In this document: piece after piece, positions 9,861 through 23,338 of the stretch
How the letters are laid out: each line of letters begins with the position of its first letter
Position numbering within the stretch: position 1 is the stretch's first letter
From: Adiantum capillus-veneris
Lineage: Eukaryota > Streptophyta > Polypodiopsida > Polypodiales > Pteridaceae
NCBI GenBank assembly: GCA_014529385.2
Contig: CM043952.1
Coordinates: forward strand, 59,691,119-59,755,118
Length of the DNA stretch: 64,000 bases
Reading direction: 5' to 3'
Translations under genes and position numbers: made by a program
Notes under the pieces: generated by a model
The model's database searches: none
What the model saw: the letters and a program-made list of their open reading frames with translations, nothing else
What the model was told of the DNA's origin: nothing

Positions 9861-12800
9861 TGGATACTCTCTCTATACAATCTTGGAACGTGAAGGGACT
9901 AAAAACCCGGAAGAAGGGTACTCTCTTCTGGGAGGAAGTGAAGAAAGAGAAGGCAGTCAACTGCTGGGCCATCCAAGAACACCATTTGGATGCTCGTTGC
10001 AAGAGAAAACAAGCTGTAGGAAAAAAACTTATCTTTTATGGGGAAGGAAGCGACGATTTTAGTGGTGTCTTGCTCATTGATGATAGAGATTTGGAGCCAA
10101 AGGTGGTTCTACACCACCCCTCCAGAAGAGTCCTTGGGGTTAGAATCAGATGGGACAATCAACCTATCACCATAGTAAATGTTTACGGCCCTTGCAATGC
10201 AAAGGATAGAGCAAAACTATGGATGCAGCTCAGGGATACTCCAATTGAAGGGAGTGGCTGATGGTTGGAGATGGTCGAGAAAAGCAAGGACATAACAGGC
10301 TCCGCCAGTTTATTGGCTGGCTCAAAAAATTCTAAATGGCTAAGCTTATGTGAGAAGTGGGCTATGATTGACTTGTGGGAAGTGGGCCCATGGAACAGCA
10401 TGCCTGGATTCACCTACACAAGCCTTCAGTATGCCCGGACTGCCTCCCGGCTGGACAGATGCTAATGCTCTCATCAAGTTGACTGGATCTCATCGACATT
10501 ATAGATGAAGGTAATCTCAACAAAAATTCTTTCTAGTCACATGCCATTACACTTACAACTCAAGAAAGAAGAAGGGGGGGGGCAATCCCCGAGAGGGGAG
10601 AAAAAGCTTCTTGTTACAGAGACACACCTGTTCAAAGACCCTCTCTTCAGATGCATCACCAAGAAAGCGTTGGGAAAGCTCAAGAAAGATGTGGGGATGA
10701 ATAAACCTAATGCTTGGAATGTATTTGTTCAGAGTGTACAAAAAGCTATCAAAACTTCGCGTCCTTGGGTAAAAAAATCCAATGAGGCACATATCAAACA
10801 TCTCACAGAGGAGGTAGGGCAATTAGCCTCTAGGAAGGCTTCCAGGCTGGCTACCAAAGATGAGCACAAGCGATTGCTTGAATCTAAATCTCACCTGGCC
10901 AACAAACAGCTAGAGGAAATCAAGAAGGCGAGATTGCTCTCTAGAGAAAATTTCCTTCAACCAGAGCCTTCTAACCAAGCACATTTTTTTAGGGCTCTGA
11001 AAGTGAGGAAAAGTTGAGGTCACGTGCAAGTGCTAGATGATGAGAAAGGGAATACAATTCAAAACCAAGATGAGCTGGCTGCACTTATGCTCAAGTATCT
11101 CAGTCAGATTATCGGCCAGCTAGAGACCCAATCTCAGGAAGTGGAAGAAGCCCGGGCGTCTTTACTTGGAAGTGTTGAAAAGAAGGTTCCCCAGGAGGAA
11201 GCCAACCGCATGGAAAAGGCCTTCTCTGAGGAGGAATGCTCAACAACACTAAAAGCTCTTGGCAATGAAAAGTCCCCCGGCTGGGATGGACTGACGGCGA
11301 TGATCTCAAGGGTCCAGTTACACGGATGGCCAATCTAGTTCTTTCCGAAGAGTCGTTGGTTGCAAGTGTTAAGAGAGGGCTTATCAAGCCCATCCCCAAA
11401 CAGATCTGCTGCTCTCAACTTATACTTTGGCATCCCATTACGATGATGTCAGTAGCATACAAAATTATTGCCAAGGCGATAGCTCTCAGACTTGCCCCCC
11501 TCCTGAGTCAGATCATCTCTCCCCATCAACACGGGTTCATTAAAGGGAGATCTATATATGACAATATCTTGGCAGCAAATGGTAGGAATAGAGTATGCAT
11601 CCTTCTCCAAGCAAGAGTGCATCTTGCTACAGCTGAACCTCGACAAAGCCTATGATAGGATAGAATGGTCCTATATAGAAGAATTCATGGGAGCTCTGGG
11701 CTTTGGGCCTCGCCTTTGTCGCCTCATACGCACACTTGGTGTTGGCAGCCAATCAGAGCTCCTGTTTAATGACAGAATTGTGGGCTCTTTGGAGGTTAAA
11801 AGGTCTATTAAGCAAGGATGCCCCCTGGCCCCCTTGCTTTTCGCCATCGAGTCGCATCCTCTCATTATGATGCTCGAAGCCAGTGCTGCGCGGGGAGAGA
11901 TTCAAGGTCTGGCATTGCCGGGCAACAACCAGCTATTGGCCAAAATGTTCGGAGATGATTCGCTCCTATTCTTGAAGGGGTGCCCTCAAGTTGTCAGGAG
12001 AGCTCTGGAGATTGTGCAAACATTTGTTGTGGCCTTGGGATCCAAGTGCAATCTAGAGAAGTCAAGACTAATCTCCCCGTCGGAGAACGACTGTTTTGGC
12101 CTTGCAGTCTAGACAGGAGAGATTATCTCAAAAGCGAGTGCATTTAGACACCTGGGAGCCCCCGTAGTAGGTGTGGACGTAACGTATAGTCAAAGGTTTC
12201 AATGGGTCCTCGAAAAAATAAGCGCCAAAATGAGAAGGTGGGAGTTCGTTCTCCTACCCTTCCAAAGCCGGACTAGAGTGATCAATGCTTTTATGATCCC
12301 GTATATTGCTTTCCTCAGCCCCGTGCTCAAGATGGCTAAGTGTAACTGGAAAGAATTCTTAAAACCAGTGAAAAGGTTTCTTTGGAAAAACAACACGAAA
12401 ACCTCTCGAGCATGGCAGTGGGCTAGATGGGAGGTAGTTGGTTGTCTGGTAGACCAAGGAGGGCTCGGCATTCTTAACCCTGTATCCCATGCTAAGGCCC
12501 TTTGTGCCAAATTTATGGTCTCATTGGCTGAATAGGACCAAGCTTGGGCTATCATGACCAAGGAAATGCTTGATGTAGCAAAACTAGGATCGAAAGGGGG
12601 AAAGTGAAAGGGGGTTGTGATGCGCGACAAACTTCTCGCCCCGAAGTGGTCTTATCTTAGATCTGGTGGACTCTCAGGGGAGCTGATGAGGAAGTGCAAA
12701 AGTGCAGCTGAGGTTTTGGAATGGGGGGAAGTAACCAGATACTTTAAGAACTCCATTTTGCACTGGTCCCCCTTGGCTCTCTAAAATATTGGGGTCGCCG

Positions 12801-13654
12801 CAAAGCCCCTATTGGATAGAAATGGCGAGGAATGTGAATAATAAGGGGCTCATTCGACTAGAGTAATTCTCGGATGGCAACAAGAAGTGCTGGAAAACTG
12901 TTGACTCTTTAGCCATCGAATTTCAACTTAATGGCTTTGAGAACTTACTAGTCTACAAGGTGATAAAAGAGCTTGATAAGGTGGTGATGCCAATTTGTGA
13001 ATCCAACTTTGAATGGGAAGCTTGGAGATGGCCCGGGAGTAGCCCCTTTTGGAAACCACACTCTAAAGGCATTTACCATGCATTAATGCACGAGGCTAAT
13101 TGGTGTAGACCCCTCAACAAATTATGGAAGAGGCACTGGATGGAAAAACGGTGGGAGGGAGTCATGGAGAACATCTGGAAGCCAAGGTGGCCTCAGTATA
13201 TGAAGATATTTCTGTGGAAAGTGATGTGGGGTGCTCTGCCGCGCCGGGCGTGAAGACACAAGAAAGATTCATCGGGTCCGATCGTTGCTCGGGGTGCAGA
13301 TTAGCTATTGAAGACCTAGCCCACCTTTTCATGGGATGTCAGGAAATCAGGGGCATGTCTGGGAAAATATGCAAGTGGATTCAAATGACATGGCAAATTA
13401 AGTTCTTCAAGAATGATCTGGTCTTTGGTAGTAATAACAGGCTGGGAAGTCCTGCTCTTCTCGTCTGCACTCAAATAATCAAATACTACTTCCTAGACCA
13501 TATTTGGCAAGCAAGGAACCGCCGCATGTTTGAGGGGGATCTGGCTGTGGCAAGCTTTTGTGAAATCATACAAGAGAGCAGAGTGATGATTCACATGATC
13601 GGAGGAAAACAAGCGTCAAAGGACTATTTTAAAACAATTCATGACATCTTGTAA
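9857..13654 (+). pseudogene. LINE A ORF2: endonuclease, reverse transcriptase, zf-RVT; broken
   Basis: The ATG at 9857 overlaps the ORF1 stop. Endonuclease pieces: SIQSWNVKGL and WAIQEHHLDA (residues 5-50), ITIVNVYGP (about 115), then a stop at 10261 followed in another frame by WAMIDLWEVGPWN and SRLDR. The late motif usually read SDH is SSH (about 10530), so a metal-binding Asp is lost. RT pieces: KSPGWDGLT (11270), FIKGRSIYDNIL (11535), LQLNLDKAYDRIEW (11628), IKQGCPLAPLLFAI (11807) and FGDDSLLF (11947; the usual F-A-D-D box has Gly). The thumb and connection run 12173-12535. The C-terminal zf-RVT motif CSGCRLAIEDLAHLFMGC lies at 13284-13340, and the frame ends at TAA 13652-13654. At least six frameshifts or stops separate the pieces. 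The enzyme would nick DNA and copy the LINE RNA at the nick. Confidence 0.85.
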
Positions 13655-13716
13655 TAAGTAAAGCTGAGGAGTAGTAGTGGTTTCTCTGTCAAGCAGATAA
13701 CTTGTAATCCTTTAAA

Positions 13717-13736
13717 AAGAACACAAAGTCAAAAGA
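13717..13736. repeat. right target-site duplication of LINE A
   Basis: Same 20 bases as 7660-7679, directly after TTTAAAA at the LINE 3' end. Confidence 0.9.
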
Positions 13737-14596
13737 GTGGGTATTCTCTTTATAAAGGAATTTTCTAGGGTTTTTGCATTATGTTAAATGTATGTATTGA
13801 GAATTTTTTATTTTTATTTCTTTTTTGGGGGAGGGCAATGGGATTTGGTGTATTTTTGGCTTTCTAAACAAGCTTGGCGATCTAAAACAAGCTAAGCATG
13901 GACTTGATGGGATGTATTGGAGTTCAGTATACATTTGATGTGAAGTATCGATTGATTGATTTCTTAGTTTATATTTTTTTAGTTTGGAAAAGAGTCATTT
14001 CATTTAAGAAACTCACATAGAGAAAAAGGCCGAATATATTAAATAGAGAAAAAGAGCCCACCTGGTTCTTTTATGAGCAAAGACGGTGTGGAATGGTCAC
14101 CATAAACCACAAAAGTTCAACGTGAAATTCAACATTCCATTGTATGGCAAGCTTGCATTAGTGCGTGACCTACACTACTCAAAGGAAAGATGTATTTGCT
14201 TCACATACGTCTTGCTTGAATGAAAAAGAACTTGATGTTGAAGGTATTAAAGAGCTCAAGAAATATAGTATGAGAAGGACATCCGCATTCTAAACTTAGG
14301 AATGGAGTATGTAGATATTTGAAGCGAATTTTTGGGAGATGCTGTGGATCATGAAAAGGAAAAAGTCATTGTGGAGGACGCGTGCCAGCCTAGGTGAGCA
14401 GATGTAAGCTTGCAAGGAGTTGGGAGTGATGGTGAGGCCAGAGCATAGAAATTAAGTAATAGCAATTCCCGTGGTTTACTTGTTAAAAGGCTGGCATGAG
14501 AGAGACAGAGAGAGACTTTTTAATGTCAATCCGAAAAGACCTCATAGATCTATTCAATGAGTATTAAACTAAAGCTTAACAATTTCAAGAAAGAAA
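13737..14596. other. no gene recognised
   Basis: About 860 bp of AT-rich sequence continuing the DNA that was split by LINE A. No motif, repeat or coding frame was recognised. Confidence 0.5.
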
Positions 14597-15327
14597 GTGC
14601 CTCCTAATGTCACTCATTGGTTCACTTCAAAACAAAACTTACAAAACATTTATACTATATATCTATCTATACTATATATTATACTATATATAATATATAT
14701 AATGCAGCTTAAAATTCAGGGGACCTCCAAATGTCACTCCTTGGTTCACTTCAAAAAAAACCTCACAAAACATCTAAGATCCGTGTCACTATGGTCCAGA
14801 AAATTTTTGCCATGTTGAGATGGCGGTGTTTCATTTGCACCAGAAAAAAGTGAAACTTGGCTTGCAGTCTTTGTCAGAGGGGTGGCCTTGCACCCTCAGC
14901 CAACTTCGCAAGTCAACGGCCATCTGCAAAACTTCACGCGAAAAGAGAAATGAGTCTAACAATCGGCACTTGAGATGAAGACTTCACCACTTGTCCGTTT
15001 GCGACTTCCTGTATAGCATGGCCATCAAACCTGGTGTGACAACATTGCGTTCGGCCACCTTCAAAGAGCATGAGGGATCTATATCTATACTATATATAAT
15101 GCAGCTTAAAATTTTCAAGGAAGGAGAGGACCTCCACATGTCACTCCTAGTTTCACTTCAAAAAAAACCTTACAAAACATCTAAGGCCCGTGTCACTATG
15201 GGCGAGAAAATTTCTGCCATGTTGAGGTGGCGGTGTTTCATTTGCGCAGAAAAAAGTGAAACTTGGCATGCAGTCTTTGTCAGAGGGGCGGCCTTGCACC
15301 CTCAGCCAACTTCACAAGTCAACGGCC

Positions 15328-15385
<58 letters not shown>

Positions 15386-15398
15386 AAGAGAGAGAGAT
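15328..15398. repeat. (GT)n(GA)n microsatellite
   Basis: A GT run with one TATG interruption, then a GA run with one AAAG interruption. It marks the left side of the insertion in the second Helitron-like unit. Confidence 0.9.
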
Positions 15399-15460
15399 CC
15401 ATTCTATACTTTTATGTGTGGATGAGTGTGCTGAGAAATAGAGAATGGTCCATGCGAATC

Positions 15461-15574
<114 letters not shown>

Positions 15575-15939
15575 CTCTCACACCGGAACTAGAGTCAGAG
15601 AGAAGGGAGAATAAACATTGGTCTTACATCAACAATCGATGAAATTTGCAATCGAGAATCGAGAATTGACAATTGACATCTACAGAATCGAGAATCGACA
15701 TAATAAAAAAAGTTTGATCCAATGAATCCAAGGCAGAAAGCGTGCATACCCAAGGTAGGAGCAGACCTCAACAAATGGCAAAGGCGGACAATGGGAGGCA
15801 ACTCCAACAACTCTTCGATATTTTTGAAGGTTTTTACGCTACGTTTTTGTGAGCTTTGTGGTTTCCTTCATGTTGACTTAGAATTGAAAAGTAAATCTCC
15901 AAATTTGTAGGTGGGATTACACATAACTTAGATTGTAAA

Positions 15940-16097
15940 ACTTCACGCGGAAAGAGAAATGACGAGCGTAGAAGTCTGACAATCAGCACTTGAGATGAAG
16001 GCTTCACCACTTGCCCGTTTGCGATTTCCTGTGTTGCATGGCCATCAAACCTAGTGTGACAACATTACGTTCGGCCACCTTCAAAAAGCACGAGGGA
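15940..16097 (+). repeat. resumed second Helitron-like unit
   Basis: AAAACTTCACGCGGAAAGAG onward continues the unit that was cut at about 15327, ending in GAGGGA just before the next TCTATACTAT. Confidence 0.55.
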
Positions 16098-18303
16098 TCT
16101 ATACTATTATGGTACAGCTTAAAATTTTCAAGGAAGGAGAGGACCTCCTCCTTGTTTCACTTCAAAAAAAACCTTACAAAACATCTAAGACCCGTGTCAC
16201 TATGGGCGAGAAAATTTTTGCCATGTTGAGGTGGCGGTGTTTCATTTGCGCAGAAAAAAGTGAAACTTGTCCTGCAGTCTTTGTCAGAGGGGCGGCCTTG
16301 CACCCTCAGCCAACTTCGCAAGTCAACGACCATCTGCAAAACTTCACGCAAAAAGAGAAATGACGGGCGTAGAAGTCTGACAATCAGCACTTAAGATGGA
16401 GGCTTCACCACTTGCCCGTTTGCGATTTCATGTGTAGCATGGCTATCAAACCTGGTGTGACAACATTACGTTCGATCACCTTCAAAGAGCACGAGGGACG
16501 AGTGCCCCAGTCTGACAGGGGCCTGATCTAAAATGCAAAATGAAGTGTAAGATTGTAAGAAATGGTAGTCAACCTTACAAAACATCTAATCTAAATTACA
16601 AACTAGTATGTGACCCACACGTTGCCGCGGCTACATGTGCATCAACTAAAGTGATGTTCTCCCTCCCTTCACAGGGAGGGCAAATGTGGGCAAATGCCTA
16701 TGATTCTCCTATGAGCTTTTATAGCTCTTTAATACATGTGTGCATCAACCACCACTATAACTACTTTCTAGATGACAATGTATGATAACACACAAGGTCT
16801 AAGTGTTCCTCCACATTCGCATCAACCAAGCACAAATCTATCTTTTGGATTAACACTATGTCTAACTTTTCGAGTGTAAGATCGAACAACTAATGAGGTG
16901 TAGTTACTCTCCACATTCTTGTGGATTGACCAAGGATAAATCTCCTTCTAGTTGGTCATGCCAAGCTCCAACATACTCTCTTAATCATGGAAAATTTGTT
17001 CCCCCCCCCCCCCCCCCCCCCCTAATTTCTCTCTATCTATGTGTGTGTGTGTGTTAAGTTCAAGGAATGAATTAAGTAATGGGCTCCCTTCGCATGATGC
17101 TTGTCTTAACATCCTATTTTTCTCTCTAGGGAGGCAACAAATTTGCGATTAGGCTAGAGACGTCCCCCTCACACAATTGATATGGGACCCTGGTGAGTGG
17201 TAGTGGCCCTCTAAATCGACAAATAGAGAGCTTATATCCATCTTTTGATATAGTGTTTGCATTGAACGATGAATTCTTTAGATGCATTAGCATCCCCTCT
17301 CACCATCCTTACCAATCAAGGCATTGGTCATGATAACAACTCTCCCATGCTTCTCTCCTGTAGTTTTGGTCTTGCATTTGGGGCATCATAGTCAACTATG
17401 TCATCAACTGCTATTTGTTGGCACTTAGGATGCATGTACCAACCATGACCCAACAGGCCAACAATACACCACATCATAGTACAAGAAACTTCGCCATTGG
17501 TATGCACAACTGATTTGGTGAGCAGTGTGTCGTTTGCTTCTCAAAGGAAGTATTCATGATGGGTGTGTGACCTGGGGGTGATTGCATGGCTATAGAAACT
17601 TTGTCTCTATATGTGTGTAAATTTCAAAATTTAAAGGTTGGATTGCACTCAATCTAGCTAGCATGTACACTTGCATCTACCAAGACTCGTCGCATGGATG
17701 TTGAGGTCTCTTACAATTGACCGTAAGCAGTTGACCATAAGCAGGTTAGTAATATAAGGCGCATACTGTTTGTTTGTGTACATTTGGGCACCATTGGCAC
17801 CTTAAAATGTGAGGGCAATGAAAGCAAAAAAGTTCACTCAATGGTTTCTCTTTGTAAGAGTTTTGGGCATCATGCTAAAAGAAAGGGCGTGCTGCAAAAT
17901 ACACACACACACATACATGTTCTTCTTTGAGAAAGCATAGTGTATCCAATCCTTCAAATGCTTGCCCTTACCCATATTTTATATCATAGCAGCCATTTGG
18001 CTTAGCTCCCACTCCCTTAAATGTGAGACAAAGAATTGAGGCACTACATGGAGGAGAGTCTATTTTTGTACGTGAATCATATCCATTAACAATTTGAGAG
18101 ATCATCATACCCTACATGAGTGCTCAGCTTTTGATCACATCAAACTTGCTTTACCTATATTTTAGCCCATACCATGTCCTACATACCTTTCTCTCCTAGC
18201 CACCTCATGGATTCAACTTGTCAGTGGCCACCCTTATATCCATATTCTTCAAGCATGTTACATGTTGTACTCAGTCACATTGGTCAATCTGACCTTTAAG
18301 GAT

Positions 18304-18305
<2 letters not shown>

Positions 18306-18362
<57 letters not shown>
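18306..18362. repeat. (CT)n microsatellite
   Basis: About 28 CT units, uninterrupted. Confidence 0.95.
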
Positions 18363-18363
<1 letters not shown>

Positions 18364-18500
18364 AGCTTGCTATGCAACATGACAGCTTGTTGCCAACAAT
18401 GTTTGGATTGGATAAGGTTTGCTTAAACTTAATAGCTGAGAGTCAAGATTAGTCGACCTCAAGATTAACGGGTCTCAAACAGCATCAATAGGAAGAAAAA

Positions 18501-18502
<2 letters not shown>

Positions 18503-18578
<76 letters not shown>
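18503..18578. repeat. (CT)n microsatellite
   Basis: About 38 CT units, uninterrupted. Confidence 0.95.
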
Positions 18579-18580
<2 letters not shown>

Positions 18581-19451
18581 GCTGTAGGTCTATTTTCTAA
18601 GTATTAAAATAAAGCATGTGAGAAGCCAAGAGCCTGGTCGCGTGTACCAATGAGCATGCTTTTTGCCTGGTCACAAGCTGGCTCTTCTCTCTCTACCTAT
18701 CTAATAGTGATAGTTAAGAGCCTCAAAACGGGCATAGCCTTTCAAATGGTTGACTTTTGAGGCCCTCTCAGTTTGCTCAAGTTTGCTCAAGATCTATCTC
18801 ATCACTCAGTCAAATCAAGCATTTATCTTTGAAGCCACTGGTTTTCTTGACTTGCAAACAAAACTAGAAGGCTATTTAGCCGTTCCAAAGTGACCAAGCT
18901 CTAAATGTAAGCAAAATGACATTGAAGCAGTCCTACAATGGAGGCACATGCATGGTGGCAGCCCTACAATAAGAGACCACAATCATCATTTCTAGGGCAA
19001 GGCAAAGGGCCCACATTAGGTATGCAGCACCAAGGAGGATCCAAATGAGCAAAGGATTTCTAACTCCAAGACCAAGGCCAATATTCTTGACTGGCAATGT
19101 TTATCCTCTAATGCAATCACATCAGTATTGTGGAAAGATCGTTTTTTTAAACATACAAAATTGCTTTCCTTTAATTTTCCAAGAGGAAATTTAGAAATTT
19201 AGGTTTATTTTGTAGGTGTTTACACTATTTTTCTCTATTTTGGGGTGGAATTTCTCCTTTTCCCCTTGCCCTCAACCGGCATTTTTGAAATTGAAAATGA
19301 CATGATATTAAGCTGACACATTTTCCCAAACACTGAATCGAAGACCCGCCTTGCACGACCGTTGCCATGAGCACTGTAGTAGTTGGCAATCGAGTTTTTT
19401 TTTTTTGGGGGGGGGGGGCATTCTCCGTCAAGCACCAAGGCTAATCAATGG

Positions 19452-19452
<1 letters not shown>

Positions 19453-19498
<46 letters not shown>

Positions 19499-19544
19499 AC
19501 AAAAATAGACACACACACTCCTCAAAGGGACTGAATGGGATTGG

Positions 19545-19617
<73 letters not shown>

Positions 19618-19633
19618 ACACACACACACACAC
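19453..19633. repeat. two (CT)n tracts, the second followed by (CA)n
   Basis: CT run 19453-19497, a spacer of about 50 bp, then CT run 19547-19587 joined to CA run 19588-19633. On the minus strand the second reads (TG)n(AG)n. Confidence 0.95.
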
Positions 19634-20313
19634 GTTCGAGACGGACCAACTTATCGACGCGTAGCACAACTCGCTGTTCATTATTTTCTCAAGCTACTAA
19701 GTAGAGCCACCTTTTACAAAAACAAAAGTAATCACCCTTCCAAATTTGAAGGCTGGCGTGAAACTCCATGGCCTTGCTAAAGAGTTTAAATAATATAAAT
19801 ATATATATAATACTAAGTATTGTGACTTTTTGATAGAAATGAGAAGTCAAAATTAAGTCTTTTCATTCTATCGTCAGAGTACTTGCTACTAACCCCTAAC
19901 CCTTCACTTTGCTACGTCCCCTACACAGTACTTGCTACTTACCCTTCACTTTTACATTTCAAACCAAATGTTTCTTGAGGTTCATGAAATGAAGGAGAGA
20001 GTGACACATGGATGCCCTCTCCTTCCTTGAAAATTTTAAGCTCAATTATATATAGTATAGAAGTGAAGCATTTTTTGACATTTATAATTTTCGAGCATTT
20101 TTTGACAATTTTTATCCGCTTTACTTCTTATTAACGCGGTTTGAGACCCGTTAATCTAGACTCTCAACCGTTAAGCTTAGTCAAACCTTCTCCAAACACT
20201 ACTCACAAGGAGTCATCCTACTGCATAACTTAAATAAGATACACACACACACACACATAAAATGTTTAACATCACCAAAATAAATAATTGAGCGACAAAT
20301 ACTATCAAGTGAG

Positions 20314-20420
<107 letters not shown>

Positions 20421-20579
20421 AGAAGAAGAACAAGAGGCCTAAAAAATATACTTAAAGAGTCTCTATTCTTGAATGCAAGTGCTTACATGCTTGCATACTT
20501 TCTCAAGGAGGGAGAGGAGGTGGGATTTTTAAAAAGTAGAAACAATCACAATGACCTCAAAGTTGGGTGGGGGGCAGAG

Positions 20580-20582
<3 letters not shown>

Positions 20583-20629
<47 letters not shown>
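20583..20629. repeat. (GA)n microsatellite
   Basis: About 23 GA units. Confidence 0.95.
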
Positions 20630-20632
<3 letters not shown>

Positions 20633-21889
20633 CCTAAAAATTGACCTATGGGACCAAATACTACATGTAGCATGCTTGAAGACTATGGATATGATGGTGG
20701 CAACTAATAAATTAAATCAATGAAGTTTTCGGGAGACAAAGAAATGTAGGCCATGATCCATGCTAAAATGTAAGGCAAAAAATTTCATGTGATCAAAAGC
20801 TAAGCACTCAAGTAGGGCATGACATCCTTACTCTTAAATTTTCAAGGGAGATAATGTGTATACAAGAAGAGGCTCTCCTACACTGCCTCAATGTCCGGTC
20901 TCATATTTAAGGCAACAAGAGCTAAACTAAATGGTTGGTATGATATAGATTGTGCATAAAGGAATAGGTTCAAACATGTAAATGGTTGAATAATATTTGC
21001 TCTCTCAACAAGGAACATGCTTTTATAATTCGGGGAGAGAGGGAGATAGGAATTAATGACATACATGATTTCAGGATACAACCTCAATTTTGTGCCACAT
21101 CCTTCAGTTTAACATAATGGCCAAACCTCTTGCAAAAATAAACAATTGAGTGACCTTATTTTTCTTTCATTTCTATCACATTTTAAGGTGCAAATGAAGT
21201 GAAAGTGTACATGAAAGTGAAAGTGTACATGAAAAAATAGTGTGCCACTTATTGTATTAAGCTACTTATGCATTATTGTGTTAAGTAATGATGTAAAACA
21301 TTAGTATCCTTCTGCACAAAACATAGATAGATGTGCAAGCAAGACATCTAGAGAGCAACATAGATAGAATAGTCAATCACATTCTTAATATTAGAAGAAG
21401 TCCAACTCATCTTTTTGAAATTGGAATCTTTCTTGGTACATTGGAGAGTATGAGTCCTAATCTTTTCATAACTCTACTCTTAGATATGAAAAGTTCTATA
21501 ATTACACAGTGTAGCAGATATGGGCCATCGTCTTTAAAAGCTTGCTAGCTTACCCAATTTGTACTTTTGACTTGGTAGCACTTTTGTCAACTCTAAGTAG
21601 ACCAAGGGAAATATGTCCTTATTAGATAGGCAGTTATGATGTGAACTACTAACATGTCTTGCTTGTAAGAAAGATGCAAGGATAGAAGCAAGTAAGAGAG
21701 TGGAGCAGAGACATTGAATCCAATTCTGTCCCTATCATTGAAACCAATCCTAGAACCCACTGCATTTTTTTTATTAAAAAAATTATTACATTGACTCTCT
21801 TAGCTTTCATCTCTTTACACCATGCTGACTTATCTCATCTCTATAATCAGGCTTGGTAACATTGGTAGATCAAAGTAGACCAAAAGGAG

Positions 21890-22042
<153 letters not shown>

Positions 22043-22269
22043 TGCCCACCCCAATAGAATTAGAGGACTCCTAAGTTTGTTGAACAAGGGCTAGCACCTC
22101 ATGAAAAATAATGTCTTTGAGAAGCTCCAAATCTTGGTATCAAACAATGCTCTGCAACATCTATTAAAAGGTCGTGTCATGCATTACTTTTAAAATTGTG
22201 ATAGACTATACATGTAGGAAGAGAGTATTGGCAGTGTTCCAGTTGGAAGAGAAGATAGCTCTATGAGAA

Positions 22270-22317
22270 TAGAGACGATGTTTCCTTGGCCACAGTAACA
22301 CGCGGATCACATACTAG
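22270..22317 (+). mobile_element. Helitron-like 3' end, plus strand
   Basis: ACACGCGGATCACATACTAG followed by T at 22318. It shares TCACATACTAG with the minus-strand ends at 16603 and 22442. The 5' end is not fixed; 16098 is a candidate, with the 16603-20061 copy nested inside. Confidence 0.5.
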
Positions 22318-22441
22318 TCTAATCTAAAGTGCAAAAGTGAAGGGGTAAGACTATCGGAATGAAAAGCCTTTTGACAATGAAAATTCAAAAGACTTACTTT
22401 CTTTCTTTTGCCAAAAGACTTTTCACTCTACATACTGTAAA

Positions 22442-22480
22442 CTAGTATGTGACACGCGCGATGTTGCAGGCAAAAAAAAT
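22442..22480 (-). mobile_element. Helitron-like 3' end, minus strand
   Basis: The minus strand reads CATCGCGCGTGTCACATACTAG-type sequence ending at 22442 (TCACATACTAG shared). It faces the end at 22317 across only 124 bp. Its 5' end was not found to the right. Confidence 0.5.
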
Positions 22481-22713
22481 AGATGCTTCATTCTTGTAAC
22501 AAAACGTGATGAAGATTTTCCAATGCTTTCTTTGTGTTTACAACATATAATACCAATTGAACAATGAATGTTTTATCATCCTATAGAAGTTGAGTCCTAT
22601 AGATTAAAATAAGCTTCTCAAATTGTCTAATGCTTCCAAAAAAGTGGACCAACAATCATTCAAGTGGACCTACAATCATTCAATGTGCTTGTGTATCATA
22701 CGGGCACGATTGG

Positions 22714-22763
<50 letters not shown>

Positions 22764-23301
22764 CTTAGCAATGACAAATACATCTAACAGTATATTTAAG
22801 ATCTCTTTTTCCTTGAGAACACTAAAGAGTGTGCAATCAATGACAATAAATGGGATTGTATGCAAGATTTGTATCCTTCTTGCAAGAAATGCCTTTTGAT
22901 TATCCCCAAAGTAAGAGTTGCTATGTAAAAATGGGCAATATATTGAAACCGTTCACTTTATAAACAATGAGTGTATTAACTCTTGTTTGCATGAGAGTTA
23001 GGATTATAACTTGTCCACTTTGAATAAGTCATGCTAAAGTTACAAAGTATCTACTCCATGCCTTCAACACATGCAAAACTCCACATTGCATGCTAGAGTG
23101 TTGCTACTCTCTCTTGAGTCGAGCTTAGTGAATATTAGTCCCTTTGCATCATGCAGATTGCAATCCTTCAATTGATTATCTACTTGGTTGTCCTAGTTTC
23201 CCCTTGAATAATCTGGCTTGAGTTCAAGACTCCTTGGATAGATGCTCAAGAACTCTTGGGATACTTGGTGTGGTATCAAACCTTCTCTTTCTTTTCTTCT
23301 A

Positions 23302-23338
<37 letters not shown>

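Larger units (their letters stand above)
7680..13716 (+). mobile_element. LINE A, end-to-end L1-type non-LTR retrotransposon
   Basis: A 6.04-kb element bounded by a perfect 20-bp direct repeat. Contents: a ~680-bp 5' untranslated region with tandem repeats, ORF1 with a CCHC knuckle, ORF2 with apurinic-type endonuclease, reverse transcriptase and a C-terminal Cys/His (zf-RVT) domain, a short 3' end, and TTTAAAA in place of a long A tail. It appears full length but both ORFs carry frameshifts and stops. LINE fragments of the same broad type occur at 28652, 39248 and 59288. Target-primed reverse transcription explains the long duplication. Confidence 0.9.
16603..20061 (-). mobile_element. Helitron-like element, 3.46 kb, minus strand, non-autonomous
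   Basis: The minus strand starts TCTATACTATATATAATTG at 20061, with GCTTAAAATTTTCAAGGAAG just inside as in the unit at 15084, and ends TCACATACTAG at 16603. CACATGT...ACGTGTG around GCCGCGGC could form the hairpin expected just before a Helitron end. Joining the flanks gives CTAATCTAAATTACAA + AGTGAAGC, which resembles uninterrupted sequence at 22319 (CTAATCTAAAGTGCAAAAGTGAAG) and so looks like an empty site. There is no target duplication, as expected for Helitrons. No protein domain was recognised inside; it holds several microsatellites (17041, 18306, 18503, 19453, 19547) and a C22 run at 16999-17021. Confidence 0.6.
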
